Origin: an uncultured Collinsella sp.
Lineage (GTDB): Bacteria; Actinomycetota; Coriobacteriia; Coriobacteriales; Coriobacteriaceae
Reading direction: 5' to 3'
Length of the DNA: 33,002 nucleotides
NCBI GenBank assembly: GCA_900542175.1
Contig: UQNC01000020.1
Coordinates: 1 to 33,002 of the forward strand
Every line of letters begins with the position of its first letter. The stretch's first letter is position 1. This document shows positions 1 to 7,880 of the stretch, piece after piece. The translations under genes and the position numbers were made by a program. The notes beneath the pieces were generated by a model. It did not search any database. It was given only the letters and a program-made list of their open reading frames with translations, and was not told the origin of the DNA.

Positions 1-52
1 GCCTCCCTTTTCTCGAACCTTAATTTCAAAGTCCAAGAAATGGGATGCAGTT

Positions 53-81
53 CAAAATAAACCTGTCCCTTTTTGGCAGGT
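53..81. repeat. Dispersed palindromic element, partial copy
   Basis: These 29 bases are identical to 19382-19410. They contain the short inverted arms ACCTG (61-65) and CAGGT (77-81) around TCCCTTTTTGG. The copy at 19376-19410 has a longer 11-bp stem, so this one looks truncated on its left side. It lies just upstream of the thiamine riboswitch and may end the preceding transcript, whose gene is outside the window. Confidence 0.75.
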
Positions 82-106
82 GCGCTAGTATAGGGAACAA
101 CAGATT

Positions 107-203
107 CGATGCGGGAGTGCCGGCGGTGCAAACCACAAGGCTGAGAGGGCATGGGGCCCAATCCTTTGAACCTGTCAGTTAATGCTGGCGTAGGGAGCAT
201 GCC
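107..203 (+). promoter_or_regulatory. TPP (thiamine pyrophosphate) riboswitch aptamer
   Basis: The conserved THI-element blocks appear in order: GGGAGTGC (113-120), GGCTGAGA (139-146), GAACCTG (168-174), TTAATGCTGGCG (179-190) and GTAGGGA (190-196). The flanks GATGC and GCATG can close helix P1. Bound TPP is expected to switch off the salvage operon that follows, through the terminator at 212-244. No strong promoter was recognised upstream; TAGTAT at 86-91 is a possible -10 box. Confidence 0.95.
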
Positions 204-211
204 GCCTTTAC

Positions 212-244
212 AGGGGCGCTGTCTATGCACAGCGCCCCTTTTCT
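212..244 (+). terminator. Riboswitch expression-platform terminator
   Basis: A 10-bp perfect GC-rich stem (GGGGCGCTGT, 213-222, with its complement at 229-238) has a 6-nt loop and is followed by TTTTCT. It sits between the TPP aptamer and the thiM ribosome site at 251-256, the usual place for an intrinsic terminator controlled by a riboswitch. I infer control by transcription attenuation rather than by hiding the ribosome site. Confidence 0.9.
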
Positions 245-264
245 ATGCCAAGGAGGCATGTGCA

Positions 265-1104
265 GTGATTGATTCGGAACAGCTTAAGCAACATATGGTC
301 AAGGCCGTGGAGGAGATTCGCACCACCAATCCGATGGCCGGCTCCATCACCAACACGGTGACGATCGACTTTGTCGCCAACGCGCAGCTCGCTGTGGGTG
401 GATCGGCCGCCATGGTCTATCTTCCCGACGAGGGCGAGGCGCTCGTTGCCGGCGGCGGCGCCATCTATCTCAATATGGGCACGCTCTTCCCCATCTACGA
501 GCAAACGATTCCCCGCGCGGCCAAGGCGGCACACGACGCCGGCAAGCCCTGGGTGCTCGATCCGGTGGGCCTGGGTATCGGTAGTCTGCGCACCCAGTTG
601 GTAAACGAACTCAAGCAGTACAAGCCCGCCATCGTGCGCGGCAACGCCTCCGAGATCATCGCGCTCGCCGGCCTGTGGGGTCTTGAGGGCGAGGCGGCCG
701 ATCTGAGCCGCGTGCGCGGTGTCGATACCACCGACACAGTAGACGCCGCCCGCGATGCCGCCGTGGCGCTCGCCCGCTACACCGGCGGCGCCGTTGTGGT
801 CTCGGGCGAAGTCGACCTGATCACCGACGGCACGACCGTGGCCAAGTCCCACGGCGGCAGCCCGCTCATGTCCAAGATCACCGGTTGCGGCTGCTCGCAA
901 GGCGGCGTGCTGGCTGTGTACGCCTGCGCTGCCGACCCGTTTACGGCCGCCGTCTGCGGCACCGCCGTCTACAACGTTGCCGGCTCGCGTGCCGCCGCTG
1001 TCGCCGACGCCCCGGCAAGCTTTAAGGGCGCCTTTATCGACGAGCTCTACCGCGCAACCGCCCAGGACATCGCCAACAACCAGCTCGACCTCGAGGAGGC
1101 ATAG
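265..1104 (+). CDS. thiM: Hydroxyethylthiazole kinase ThiM
   Basis: Phosphorylates 4-methyl-5-(2-hydroxyethyl)thiazole with ATP, the salvage entry of the thiazole half of thiamine. The 279-residue product is near the family length (about 262-280). Seen in the sequence: the N-terminal substrate region with SITNTVTIDFVANAQLAVGG (residues 27-46), VLDPVGLG, RGNASEI, and the C-terminal nucleotide/active-site loop TGCGCSQGG. The chosen start is GTG at 265, eight bases after AGGAGG (251-256). An in-frame ATG at 151 would start inside the riboswitch and is rejected. The gene is first in a TPP-controlled operon and its stop is 3 nt before the next start. Riboswitch, motifs and thiE context make the call firm. 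Confidence 0.95.
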   Translation: MIDSEQLKQHMVKAVEEIRTTNPMAGSITNTVTIDFVANAQLAVGGSAAMVYLPDEGEALVAGGGAIYLNMGTLFPIYEQTIPRAAKAAHDAGKPWVLDPVGLGIGSLRTQLVNELKQYKPAIVRGNASEIIALAGLWGLEGEAADLSRVRGVDTTDTVDAARDAAVALARYTGGAVVVSGEVDLITDGTTVAKSHGGSPLMSKITGCGCSQGGVLAVYACAADPFTAAVCGTAVYNVAGSRAAAVADAPASFKGAFIDELYRATAQDIANNQLDLEEA

Positions 1105-1107
1105 GCC

Positions 1108-1449
1108 ATGTCCGAGCCCGCAACCAATGCCGGCATGAACACGCTCATCGCTGTGGCCATCGCCCCGTGCGGCACCGGCGATGAGCTGTCCGCCGAGGTC
1201 GCCGAGGTCGTGCGCGTCATTCGCGAGAGCGGCCTTCCCAACCGCACCACCTCGATGTTCACCGAGATCGAGGGCGACTGGGACAAGGTCATGCAGGTCG
1301 TGCGCGACGCAACCTTTGTGTTGGCGAGCAAGGGCATCCGCACCGAAGTCGTGCTCAAAGCCGATATTCGGCCCGGATTTACCGACACCATGACCGGCAA
1401 GCTTGAACGCATGGAAGCGCAGATCAAAAAGCAGGAGGAAGCACAGTGA
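1108..1449 (+). CDS. MTH1187/YkoF-type thiamine-binding protein
   Basis: A 113-residue protein of the small thiamine-binding family (PF01910, formerly DUF77) with a ferredoxin-like fold. Recognisable stretches are LIAVAIAPCGTGDELSAEV near the N-terminus, MFTEIEGDWDKVMQVV in the middle and IRTEVVLKADIRPG near the end. Family members such as B. subtilis YkoF bind thiamine or its HMP moiety and may help HMP uptake or delivery; the exact role here is not shown. GAGGAGG (1091-1097) lies about ten bases before ATG 1108; ATG 1138 is a possible alternative start. The stop overlaps the thiE start by four bases (GTGA), which suggests translational coupling. Placement between thiM and thiE under a TPP riboswitch supports a role in thiamine salvage. 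Confidence 0.88.
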   Translation: MSEPATNAGMNTLIAVAIAPCGTGDELSAEVAEVVRVIRESGLPNRTTSMFTEIEGDWDKVMQVVRDATFVLASKGIRTEVVLKADIRPGFTDTMTGKLERMEAQIKKQEEAQ

Positions 1450-2141
1450 GCATCCGCGACAACCTTGATATCTCGGCTTATCTGGTACTCGGCCCCGAAA
1501 ACACGCTGGGACGCCCCGTGGGCGATGTGGTGGCCCAGGCGCTCGACGCAGGCTTTACCTGCATCCAGGTGCGCTCCAAGGTGGCAAGCGCCCGCGAGAT
1601 CATTGCGCTGACCGGCGACGCCGCGCAGGCAATCGCTCAGGCCGGCAAGACCGGTCAGGTCGCCTTGCTCATCGACGACCGCCTTGACTGTGTGCTTGCC
1701 GCACGCGAGCAGGGTATTGCTGTCGACGGCGTGCACGTGGGCCAGAGCGACATTCCCGTCGAGGTCTGCCGCAAGCTGCTGGGCCCCGATGCCATTGTGG
1801 GCCTTTCGGCCCGTTGCGAGGAGATGCTCGAGTACGTCAAGACCGCCGACATGAGTTTGGTCGACTACCTGGGCATCGGTCCACTCCACGAGACCGAGAC
1901 CAAGCGCGACTGCGGACGCGCGGCCGACGGCTCTATCATCACCAAGAGCTTTGAGGACCTGGCCGCACTCCACGCGGCAAGCCCCGTGCCTATCGTGGTG
2001 GGCGGCGGCGTCAAGACGGCCGACCTGCCGCAGCTCAAGGCCACCGGCGTCGACGGCTTCTTTGTGGTGAGTGCCGTCTGCAGCGCCGATGACCCCTACG
2101 CCGCGGCCAAGAAGCTCGTCGACACCTGGCAGCAGGCATAG
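1446..2141 (+). CDS. thiE: Thiamine-phosphate synthase ThiE
   Basis: Joins HMP-pyrophosphate and thiazole phosphate to give thiamine monophosphate. The 231-residue TIM-barrel protein shows the family motifs LLIDDRLDCVLA (Mg/pyrophosphate region), GVHVGQSDIP, VGLSAR, DYLGIGPLHETETKRD (the GPxxxTxTK loop) and IVVGGGVK, followed by GVDGFFVVSAVC at the phosphate-binding end. It starts at GTG 1446, overlapping the previous stop by 4 nt. Third gene of the TPP-riboswitch operon. No thiD is in the window, so HMP phosphorylation must be encoded elsewhere. A hairpin at 2188-2229 probably ends the transcript. Confidence 0.95.
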   Translation: MSIRDNLDISAYLVLGPENTLGRPVGDVVAQALDAGFTCIQVRSKVASAREIIALTGDAAQAIAQAGKTGQVALLIDDRLDCVLAAREQGIAVDGVHVGQSDIPVEVCRKLLGPDAIVGLSARCEEMLEYVKTADMSLVDYLGIGPLHETETKRDCGRAADGSIITKSFEDLAALHAASPVPIVVGGGVKTADLPQLKATGVDGFFVVSAVCSADDPYAAAKKLVDTWQQA

Positions 2142-2187
2142 GCATAAGCCGAGCAGTTGCTCCGCGGCCCCATAACTTCAGCAATGG

Positions 2188-2229
2188 AAAACGCATCCCA
2201 GTTTGGATCTCCATTCCGGGATGCGCTTT
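2188..2229. terminator. Bidirectional terminator between thiE and the patatin gene
   Basis: CGCATCCC (2192-2199) pairs with GGGATGCG (2218-2225) across an 18-nt loop, with A-rich sequence on the left and CTTTCC on the right. One mismatch extends the stem into the A/T flanks. It lies between two convergent genes and could serve both. Confidence 0.6.
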
Positions 2230-2242
2230 CCGCATGCGACCC

Positions 2243-3112
2243 TTACCCCGCCAGATACGCTTCCAACGCCGGCAAAGTCGCCTCCGCATCACGACGACCG
2301 ACCTGGTAGATACGCTCGAGCTCATCGGGCTCGCGACACAGCGACGGCACCTTCACCGATTCGCTCGGCCGCACCACAAAGATCTCGCCGGCAGCCTCGC
2401 GACGTGCCAGGTCATCGAGCGTGGCATTGTAGACCTCATGCCGATGCTCAAGCGCTGCGACAAACTCCGGATAGTGACGGAACACGCGCCGCAGCATGGG
2501 CATCACGCTGTTGGGCTGCTTCACAAAGCCCGCCGGCTGCGTGAGTACCACGATATTGCGGTCATACCCCTGCGCAAACAGCCATGCGCTGGGAATAGAA
2601 TCAGCCACGCCACCATCCAGATACTTATGCCCGTCAATAGCAACGGGACGCGTCGCCACGGGAATTGCCGACGACGCCCGGATCCACTCGATATCGCGCT
2701 CGTCGCCATACGGCAGATCGTGATAGACGGCCTTGCCCGTCTCGATATCGGTACACACGCACGTAAACCGCATGGGGCAGGCGCGATATGTCTCCAAGTC
2801 GATGGGATCGCGCTCGATAGGCACCTCGTGATAAGCAAAGTCGGCATTGAACATATCGCCGGTTCGCAGCCAGCTGGTCACGCTTGCGTAGCGCTTGTCG
2901 GCACAATAGGCCTTGTTGTAGCGAATGGCGCGGCCGATCTGGCGCGATTTAAAGTTGTAGCCAAACGCCGCGCCCGCCGAGACACCCACCATATGGTCGC
3001 AAGTTAAGCCGTGCTCCATCCAAACGTCGAGCACGCCCGCCGTATACATACCGCGGTAGCCGCCTCCCTCGAGTGCCAGCCCCACCGTGCGCGTCGTATC
3101 CGGCTGTGCCAT
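2243..3112 (-). CDS. Patatin-like phospholipase family protein
   Basis: A 289-residue predicted serine acyl hydrolase of the bacterial patatin (YjjU-like) group. Seen in the sequence: oxyanion loop GGGYRG (residues 16-21), nucleophile elbow GVSAG with Ser45, and the dyad aspartate in DGGVADS (DGG 166-168). No signal peptide is evident, so it is probably cytosolic or peripheral at the membrane. The start is ATG 3112, preceded by CGGAGATGG; a longer in-frame extension to 3232 has no ribosome site and covers the promoter. Natural substrate unknown. It is transcribed divergently from the cyclic-di-GMP gene and converges on thiE. Confidence 0.87.
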   Translation of the reverse strand: MAQPDTTRTVGLALEGGGYRGMYTAGVLDVWMEHGLTCDHMVGVSAGAAFGYNFKSRQIGRAIRYNKAYCADKRYASVTSWLRTGDMFNADFAYHEVPIERDPIDLETYRACPMRFTCVCTDIETGKAVYHDLPYGDERDIEWIRASSAIPVATRPVAIDGHKYLDGGVADSIPSAWLFAQGYDRNIVVLTQPAGFVKQPNSVMPMLRRVFRHYPEFVAALEHRHEVYNATLDDLARREAAGEIFVVRPSESVKVPSLCREPDELERIYQVGRRDAEATLPALEAYLAG

Positions 3113-3133
3113 GTGACCATCTCCGTTCCTGCG

Positions 3134-3162
3134 TTTTAAAACGGGACAAGTATACCCGTCAA
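3134..3162 (-). promoter_or_regulatory. Candidate promoter of the patatin gene
   Basis: Read on the minus strand, TTGACG (3162-3157) is followed by a 17-bp spacer and TTAAAA (3139-3134), about 20 bp before the patatin ATG. The -35 box matches consensus 5 of 6; the -10 box is weaker. Confidence 0.5.
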
Positions 3163-3431
3163 CATATATCGACTCAGTCGCATTTTTCATGCGCACCCAG
3201 GCGTTGCCGTTTGGCGAATAATAGCCGCCCACAGCATGTGCGCCTATATATAATTGTGCACTGTTGTCTATACTACTCAGCTGTTATCAACAGCGAACAT
3301 TAGCCGGCAAAGTAACTCAACAACGCAGCAAGGCGGGGGCCTGGATACACGCAAGGCGCCGAGCAACGACGCGTGTACACTACGAGCTCGCCCGACGCCA
3401 TCCGCCCCGACCTCAGAAAGCCGCTTACAAC
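3163..3431 (+). other. Upstream region of the first cyclic-di-GMP gene
   Basis: With the patatin promoter this makes a 319-bp divergent gap. It holds a good -10 box TATAAT at 3249-3254, but no matching -35 box was found. An open frame runs back from ATG 3432 to 3264, but its predicted 56 extra residues are basic and low in complexity and resemble no domain. I treat that part as 5' leader. Nothing else was recognised. Confidence 0.4.
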
Positions 3432-6149
3432 ATGGACACCGCCAGCAATTACACCGAAACGCTCGAAAAGACCGTCCGTGACCTTCTCGAGCGTCAGGAT
3501 GATCTGATTAGGACGGCCTTTACCGACCAGCTCACCGGACTTGGCAACCGCGGCGGCTTTGCCCATTCCCTAGAGGAAATCTGGGAGCAGGAACTGCCCG
3601 TGACCATGGCGTTTATCGACATCGATAACCTTAAGCACTGCAACGACGTCTTTGGGCATGACGAGGGCAACCGCTATATCTTGCAGGTAAGTCTCTATCT
3701 CAAGCTGTATATGAAAGTGGACGAGGCGGCGTTTCGCATAGGCGGCGACGAGTTTGCCATCCTGTCTACGATTGCGACCGAGGACGACCTCGCCGAGCGC
3801 CTGGAACACTGCCGAACGGTCCTACTCAAAAACAACGATTCCGAGATGCCTCACTCGTTTAGCTACGGAGTGTCGCACGCCGACCCCGCCCTGGGTGAAG
3901 TCTCCAATCGCATGACACTCGATGCCGACCATCGCATGTACGACTACAAGCTACGCCATGCCATGCATCTTGATCGACGCAATATCGCGCAAGTCCACAC
4001 CGACGACTTCGAAATAAGCGATCGCGTTTTTGACGCCTTTTCGATGCTCAACGAAGGCCGTTATTGCTTTATCGAGAACTTGGACAAACATCGCACCCTA
4101 TGGTCACAAGGCGCCCTGCGCGATCTCGGTCTTCCTTCTGAGCATGTAGACAACTGCCACGATTACTGGAAAACGCGCGTCCACCCCGATGACCTTGAGG
4201 CCTACATCAACGACATCGACCAAATCTATAATGGCTCCAAACACCGCCGCGTCATGCAGTACCGCATGCGCAATGCCGCGGGCGACTACGTCCTCTGCCG
4301 CGCTCGCGGGTTTCGCATCGACGGCGACGGAAATACCCCCTCGCTCTATGTCGGCGAACTTGTTAACCACTCACTCGCCGAGACCGTCGACGCCGCCACG
4401 GGCCTCGGAACGCAGCGTATGCTGATCAACGCTATCGATGCCTGCCGTCGCGACCGTTGCGAGACGGGGCTTATAGCGGTCCGCGTTTGTGGCACGGCAA
4501 AGTTCAACGAGCTCTACGGGGCCGAGGCTGTCGACAACATGCTCGCCGAATACGCAGGCCGCATGCTATCGATCACCCGCGGCAGAAGTCGCGTCTTCCG
4601 CTCGCGAAACGCCCAGTTCGTCGTGCTCAGCAACGATCTGGACCTCGAGGCATTCGAGCAACTGACCCATCATCTTAAAGAGGCCGTTTTCGCTCCTGTT
4701 CGAATCGCGAACGACACCATTACCCCCGTCTGTCTTGTCGTCCCGGCCTTTTACGAGCGCTTAATCAATCAAGCGACCGCTGTTTTAGGCGAACTCGACC
4801 GTCGTCTTCGCGCCGCCGGCGGGCTTGCACCCAACGACAGCCTCCCCATACCCGAGATTGAGCGTAAAAGCGCCGTCGCCGAACGCATCGATACGCTCAC
4901 GGGCCTCTATCGACCCAGCGAGTTTATGCGGCGTGCCAACGCATTTCTTAAGACAAGGCGCGACGCCGCTTGGTGTATCGCCACCGTCGACATGGGTCAT
5001 ATGCGACTGTTCAACGAATGGCACGGACAGGCCGAGGGCGACCGCGTGCTCGCCGATGTGGGCACGGTCCTCAAAGACATCGAGAATGCCGAGATGGGCG
5101 TCGCAGGATACTGGGGCCAAGACGACTTTTGCATTCTCATCCCCTTTGAGCACAACACCGTCCATCAAATCTATAACCGCGTTCGCGCCGCCGTGGCCAA
5201 GCATGATGACGGCGTGGGTTTCTGGCCGTCCATGGGCGTTTGCCCCATCGACCCCAACGAGGAAATCACCATCGACGCGCAGGCCAAGGCCATGTTTACC
5301 AATCGGCGCGCCAAAAACGATTTTAAGGATCGCATCGCCGTCTTTCGCCCCGAGGAATACAAGCGCGAGGTGGCGTTTCACCGCACCCTCACCGAGTTCC
5401 AGTATGCGCTCTCAAACGACCACATCACCTACTACCTGCAGCCCCAGGTTGATATGGAAACCGGCGAGATCATTGGCGCCGAAGCACTCACCCGCTGGAT
5501 TGACAAGGACGGCTCTCTCATTTCGCCCGCAACGTTTATCCCCGCACTCGAGGAAAGCGGCTTTGTGGTGACGCTCGACAAGTACATTTGGCAGGGTGTC
5601 GCCTCGTGGCTGCGCGGGCGCATCGATCGAGGACTTCGCGTGGTTCCGGTCTCGCTTAATGTGTCGCGCGTGGATATCCTTGCCTGCGACGTTGCCGAAC
5701 ATATGGGGGCGCTCGCCGCCCAATACAACCTACCGCCCGAGCTCATGCGTATCGAGATCACCGAGACGGCTTATACGGGGGAGTCCGAGGCCGTGGACAA
5801 ACTGACAGCCGACCTGCACACCCGCGGCTTCTCGACCTATATGGACGATTTTGGCACCGGCCAGTCCACGCTCGCGATGCTCAAGAACGTCAACGTCGAC
5901 GTCATCAAGCTCGACCGCACCTTTGTGCCCACCGACCGCGATCAAGGCCGCAGCGCGCAGATCGTGTCATCGATGCTCGAGATGGCGCAGTCGCTCCATC
6001 TGTCCGTCGTGGTCGAAGGCGTCGAGACAAATGAGCAGGCAAACATACTACGCCACATGGGCGCCCGCTACGCTCAGGGCTTCCTCTACTACCGCCCCAT
6101 GCCGGCGAATGATTTTGAGGCATTGCTCGATGGTGGCAAAAACAACTGA
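3432..6149 (+). CDS. Cyclic-di-GMP protein: GGDEF-PAS-(GGDEF)x2-EAL
   Basis: A 905-residue cytosolic protein predicted both to make and to break cyclic-di-GMP. Domains in order: GGDEF (about 25-170) with intact RIGGDEF at 102-108 and metal-binding DIDNLKHCND; a PAS_3-type fold (about 197-316); a degenerate GGDEF (about 317-430) with SRNAQF at the active site; a third GGDEF-like domain (about 487-600) with GQDDF at 562-566; and an EAL domain (about 655-900). The EAL domain keeps the expected catalytic set: EAL (684-686), SLNVSR, EITET, DDFGTG (805-810), KLDRTF, EGVET and QGFLYYRP. Position -5 of the first GGDEF reads KVDE, so there is no RxxD inhibitory site. No transmembrane segment is seen. 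ATG 3432 has only a weak ribosome site (AGAAAG). The next gene is a shorter paralogue. Confidence 0.9.
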   Translation: MDTASNYTETLEKTVRDLLERQDDLIRTAFTDQLTGLGNRGGFAHSLEEIWEQELPVTMAFIDIDNLKHCNDVFGHDEGNRYILQVSLYLKLYMKVDEAAFRIGGDEFAILSTIATEDDLAERLEHCRTVLLKNNDSEMPHSFSYGVSHADPALGEVSNRMTLDADHRMYDYKLRHAMHLDRRNIAQVHTDDFEISDRVFDAFSMLNEGRYCFIENLDKHRTLWSQGALRDLGLPSEHVDNCHDYWKTRVHPDDLEAYINDIDQIYNGSKHRRVMQYRMRNAAGDYVLCRARGFRIDGDGNTPSLYVGELVNHSLAETVDAATGLGTQRMLINAIDACRRDRCETGLIAVRVCGTAKFNELYGAEAVDNMLAEYAGRMLSITRGRSRVFRSRNAQFVVLSNDLDLEAFEQLTHHLKEAVFAPVRIANDTITPVCLVVPAFYERLINQATAVLGELDRRLRAAGGLAPNDSLPIPEIERKSAVAERIDTLTGLYRPSEFMRRANAFLKTRRDAAWCIATVDMGHMRLFNEWHGQAEGDRVLADVGTVLKDIENAEMGVAGYWGQDDFCILIPFEHNTVHQIYNRVRAAVAKHDDGVGFWPSMGVCPIDPNEEITIDAQAKAMFTNRRAKNDFKDRIAVFRPEEYKREVAFHRTLTEFQYALSNDHITYYLQPQVDMETGEIIGAEALTRWIDKDGSLISPATFIPALEESGFVVTLDKYIWQGVASWLRGRIDRGLRVVPVSLNVSRVDILACDVAEHMGALAAQYNLPPELMRIEITETAYTGESEAVDKLTADLHTRGFSTYMDDFGTGQSTLAMLKNVNVDVIKLDRTFVPTDRDQGRSAQIVSSMLEMAQSLHLSVVVEGVETNEQANILRHMGARYAQGFLYYRPMPANDFEALLDGGKNN

Positions 6150-6179
6150 TACGCTCGCGCGCAAAACACCACCGCCGAA

Positions 6180-6195
6180 GGGGACATTTGTCTCC
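6180..6195. repeat. Short palindrome GGGGAC-ATTT-GTCTCC
   Basis: A 16-bp hairpin with one G-T pair lies 30 bp after the preceding stop codon. Its GGGGAC/GTCTCC arms resemble the core of the dispersed palindromes found elsewhere in the window. It is probably a fragment or variant of that family. Confidence 0.45.
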
Positions 6196-6207
6196 ATTAG
6201 CTAACTT

Positions 6208-6238
6208 ATATCCCCAATTCAAACCGAATTGGGGATAT
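6208..6238. repeat. Perfect 13-bp inverted repeat, 5-nt loop
   Basis: ATATCCCCAATTC (6208-6220) is followed by AAACC and then the exact complement (6226-6238), 38 bp before the second cyclic-di-GMP gene. No T-run follows on either strand, so it is not a typical intrinsic terminator. It could be a regulator site, an RNA processing signal or an attenuator between the two genes. Confidence 0.7.
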
Positions 6239-6276
6239 GATACAAACCGTTGTTCTGCCCAAGGAGGTTATTCATC

Positions 6277-7806
6277 ATGAACGAGTCATATCGCTTGGGC
6301 GAGCAATCGATTATTGCCTATCTTCAGCGACTTGCGAATGGTGTCTCGACCGCCGAACTCGATGTTTCCGTGCTGCCTGCTGAGCTACGCGCCGTTGGTG
6401 AGCAACTGCAAAAGACGCATGCCATCCTGCAACAAGAGCGCCAGCTGCTTGAGTGCAACGCCTATATCGATCCGCTCACCAACTTGGACAATCGTGGCGG
6501 ACTCGACCGTCACGTCGAGCAGCTCTGGCGCAAAGGCGACCCCTTCACCTGCGCCTATATTGACATCGACCATCTCAAGCATTGCAATGATAGGTTTGGC
6601 CACGCCGAAGGCAATCGCTATATTCTGAGCATCTGTCGCACGCTCTCCGAAACCATGGAGCACGATGAGATGCTGTTCCGTATCGGTGGAGACGAGTTTG
6701 TGCTTATCTCGCTCTCTGCAAACGAGACTGAACTCGAGCAGCGCTTGGAGCAGGTACGTGCCGGGCTGATCGAGGCGAGCTCAGGTGGCAAGGCGCCCAT
6801 GATCGCTAGCTTTAGCTTTGGCTGCTCGCGCGTCAATCCACTTGCCGGCGACACGCGTCGCCAGATGACGATGGATGCCGATCGCAAGATGTATCGCTAT
6901 AAGCTTATGCATCGTGTGCAGCAACCGAAAGACAATGACGCGCCGCCACGCCCAATTGCCGAGCAGCTTCCGTGCAACGACCGCGTATTCCAAGCGATCT
7001 CTATGAGCTCCGAGACGCGCTATCCGTTTATCCTCAATCTCGATACGGGCGAATCACAATGGTCGGTTAATGCCGTACGCGATTTTGACCTGCCCTCCCA
7101 GCATCCCTACAACTCACTCGACTTGTGGCTTGCCCGCGTTCACCCCGAGGACCGCGACAACGTACGCGCCGAGCTCGACATGGTGATAAACGGTACGTGG
7201 CACTTCCACTACATGCAGTATCGCGTGATGGATGCCACCGAAGCATACGTGCTTTGCGACTGCACGGGCTACCGCTTGGACGGCACCGATACCGAGCCCA
7301 ACATGTACGTGGGCATGATTATCAACCGCAGCTTGGCAGATACGACCGATTCCGTGACCGGCCTGGGCGACATCCACGCCCTGGTCAACGCCATTGGCGA
7401 AATGCGTCGCGTCGCGCGCAAGGCGGGCTTGGTCGCCATTAAAATCGACGATATCGCTCAGGTCAATGCCCGCTTTGGCTTTGATGCAGGCGACCGCGTT
7501 TTGGCGGAGAGCGCCGCCTGCCTCATGGATTGTTCGCGCGGCAAGGGTCGTCTGTTCCGCTCGACCGGACCGATGTTCGTGGCGCTTTTCGACGAATTCG
7601 ATCCCGAAGAGACCGACGCGATCGCAAAGGAAATCGAGCGGTTCCTGGGCTCTCCCGTGCTCTTTGGCTCGTTTGAATATCAGCCGCCCCTTCGCGTGGC
7701 CACGCTTCATCTGGATACCGTCGACCGACAGCCCGTTTCCATTTTGAACGAGCTCAAAGTGTTGCTCGGGAAAGCCGTGCAGGTGCCAGGTACCAAACTG
7801 GATTAG
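6277..7806 (+). CDS. Diguanylate cyclase: GGDEF-PAS-degenerate GGDEF
   Basis: A 509-residue protein predicted to make cyclic-di-GMP. The first GGDEF domain (about 65-205) has DPLTNLDNRGG, DIDHLKHCNDRFGHAEGN and intact RIGGDEF (135-141). A PAS-like domain follows (about 235-353, with WLARVHPEDRDN). A degenerate GGDEF (about 355-475) starts SVTGLGD and has RSTGPMFVAL in place of the GGDEF loop. The residues before the first GGDEF (EHDE) lack an RxxD inhibitory site. The layout and many short motifs match residues 1-430 of the preceding protein, so the pair arose by duplication and this copy lacks the third GGDEF and the EAL domain. ATG 6277 is eight bases after AAGGAGGT. No membrane segments; the sensed signal is unknown. 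Confidence 0.9.
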   Translation: MNESYRLGEQSIIAYLQRLANGVSTAELDVSVLPAELRAVGEQLQKTHAILQQERQLLECNAYIDPLTNLDNRGGLDRHVEQLWRKGDPFTCAYIDIDHLKHCNDRFGHAEGNRYILSICRTLSETMEHDEMLFRIGGDEFVLISLSANETELEQRLEQVRAGLIEASSGGKAPMIASFSFGCSRVNPLAGDTRRQMTMDADRKMYRYKLMHRVQQPKDNDAPPRPIAEQLPCNDRVFQAISMSSETRYPFILNLDTGESQWSVNAVRDFDLPSQHPYNSLDLWLARVHPEDRDNVRAELDMVINGTWHFHYMQYRVMDATEAYVLCDCTGYRLDGTDTEPNMYVGMIINRSLADTTDSVTGLGDIHALVNAIGEMRRVARKAGLVAIKIDDIAQVNARFGFDAGDRVLAESAACLMDCSRGKGRLFRSTGPMFVALFDEFDPEETDAIAKEIERFLGSPVLFGSFEYQPPLRVATLHLDTVDRQPVSILNELKVLLGKAVQVPGTKLD

Positions 7807-7843
7807 CACCACGCCCGCACCGCCTCCCCCATCGTGCGATAAT

Positions 7844-7871
7844 CCTCTGCAGAAGTCACCAACAGCAGAGG
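7844..7871 (+). promoter_or_regulatory. Hairpin overlapping the ribosome site of the flavin reductase gene
   Basis: CCTCTGC (7844-7850) pairs perfectly with GCAGAGG (7865-7871) across 14 nt. The right arm contains part of the Shine-Dalgarno GAGGGAG (7868-7874) of the next gene. It could weaken or regulate translation, but a 7-bp stem may also be chance. Confidence 0.35.
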
Positions 7872-7880
7872 GAGCTTGTG

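Noticed and set aside
151..264. Longer thiM start at ATG 151
   Set aside because: It lies inside the TPP aptamer and the frame crosses the terminator. GTG 265 has an ideal ribosome site.
3264..3431. 56-residue N-terminal extension of the first cyclic-di-GMP protein
   Set aside because: Low-complexity basic sequence with no ribosome site at 3264. The paralogue downstream starts at the position matching ATG 3432.
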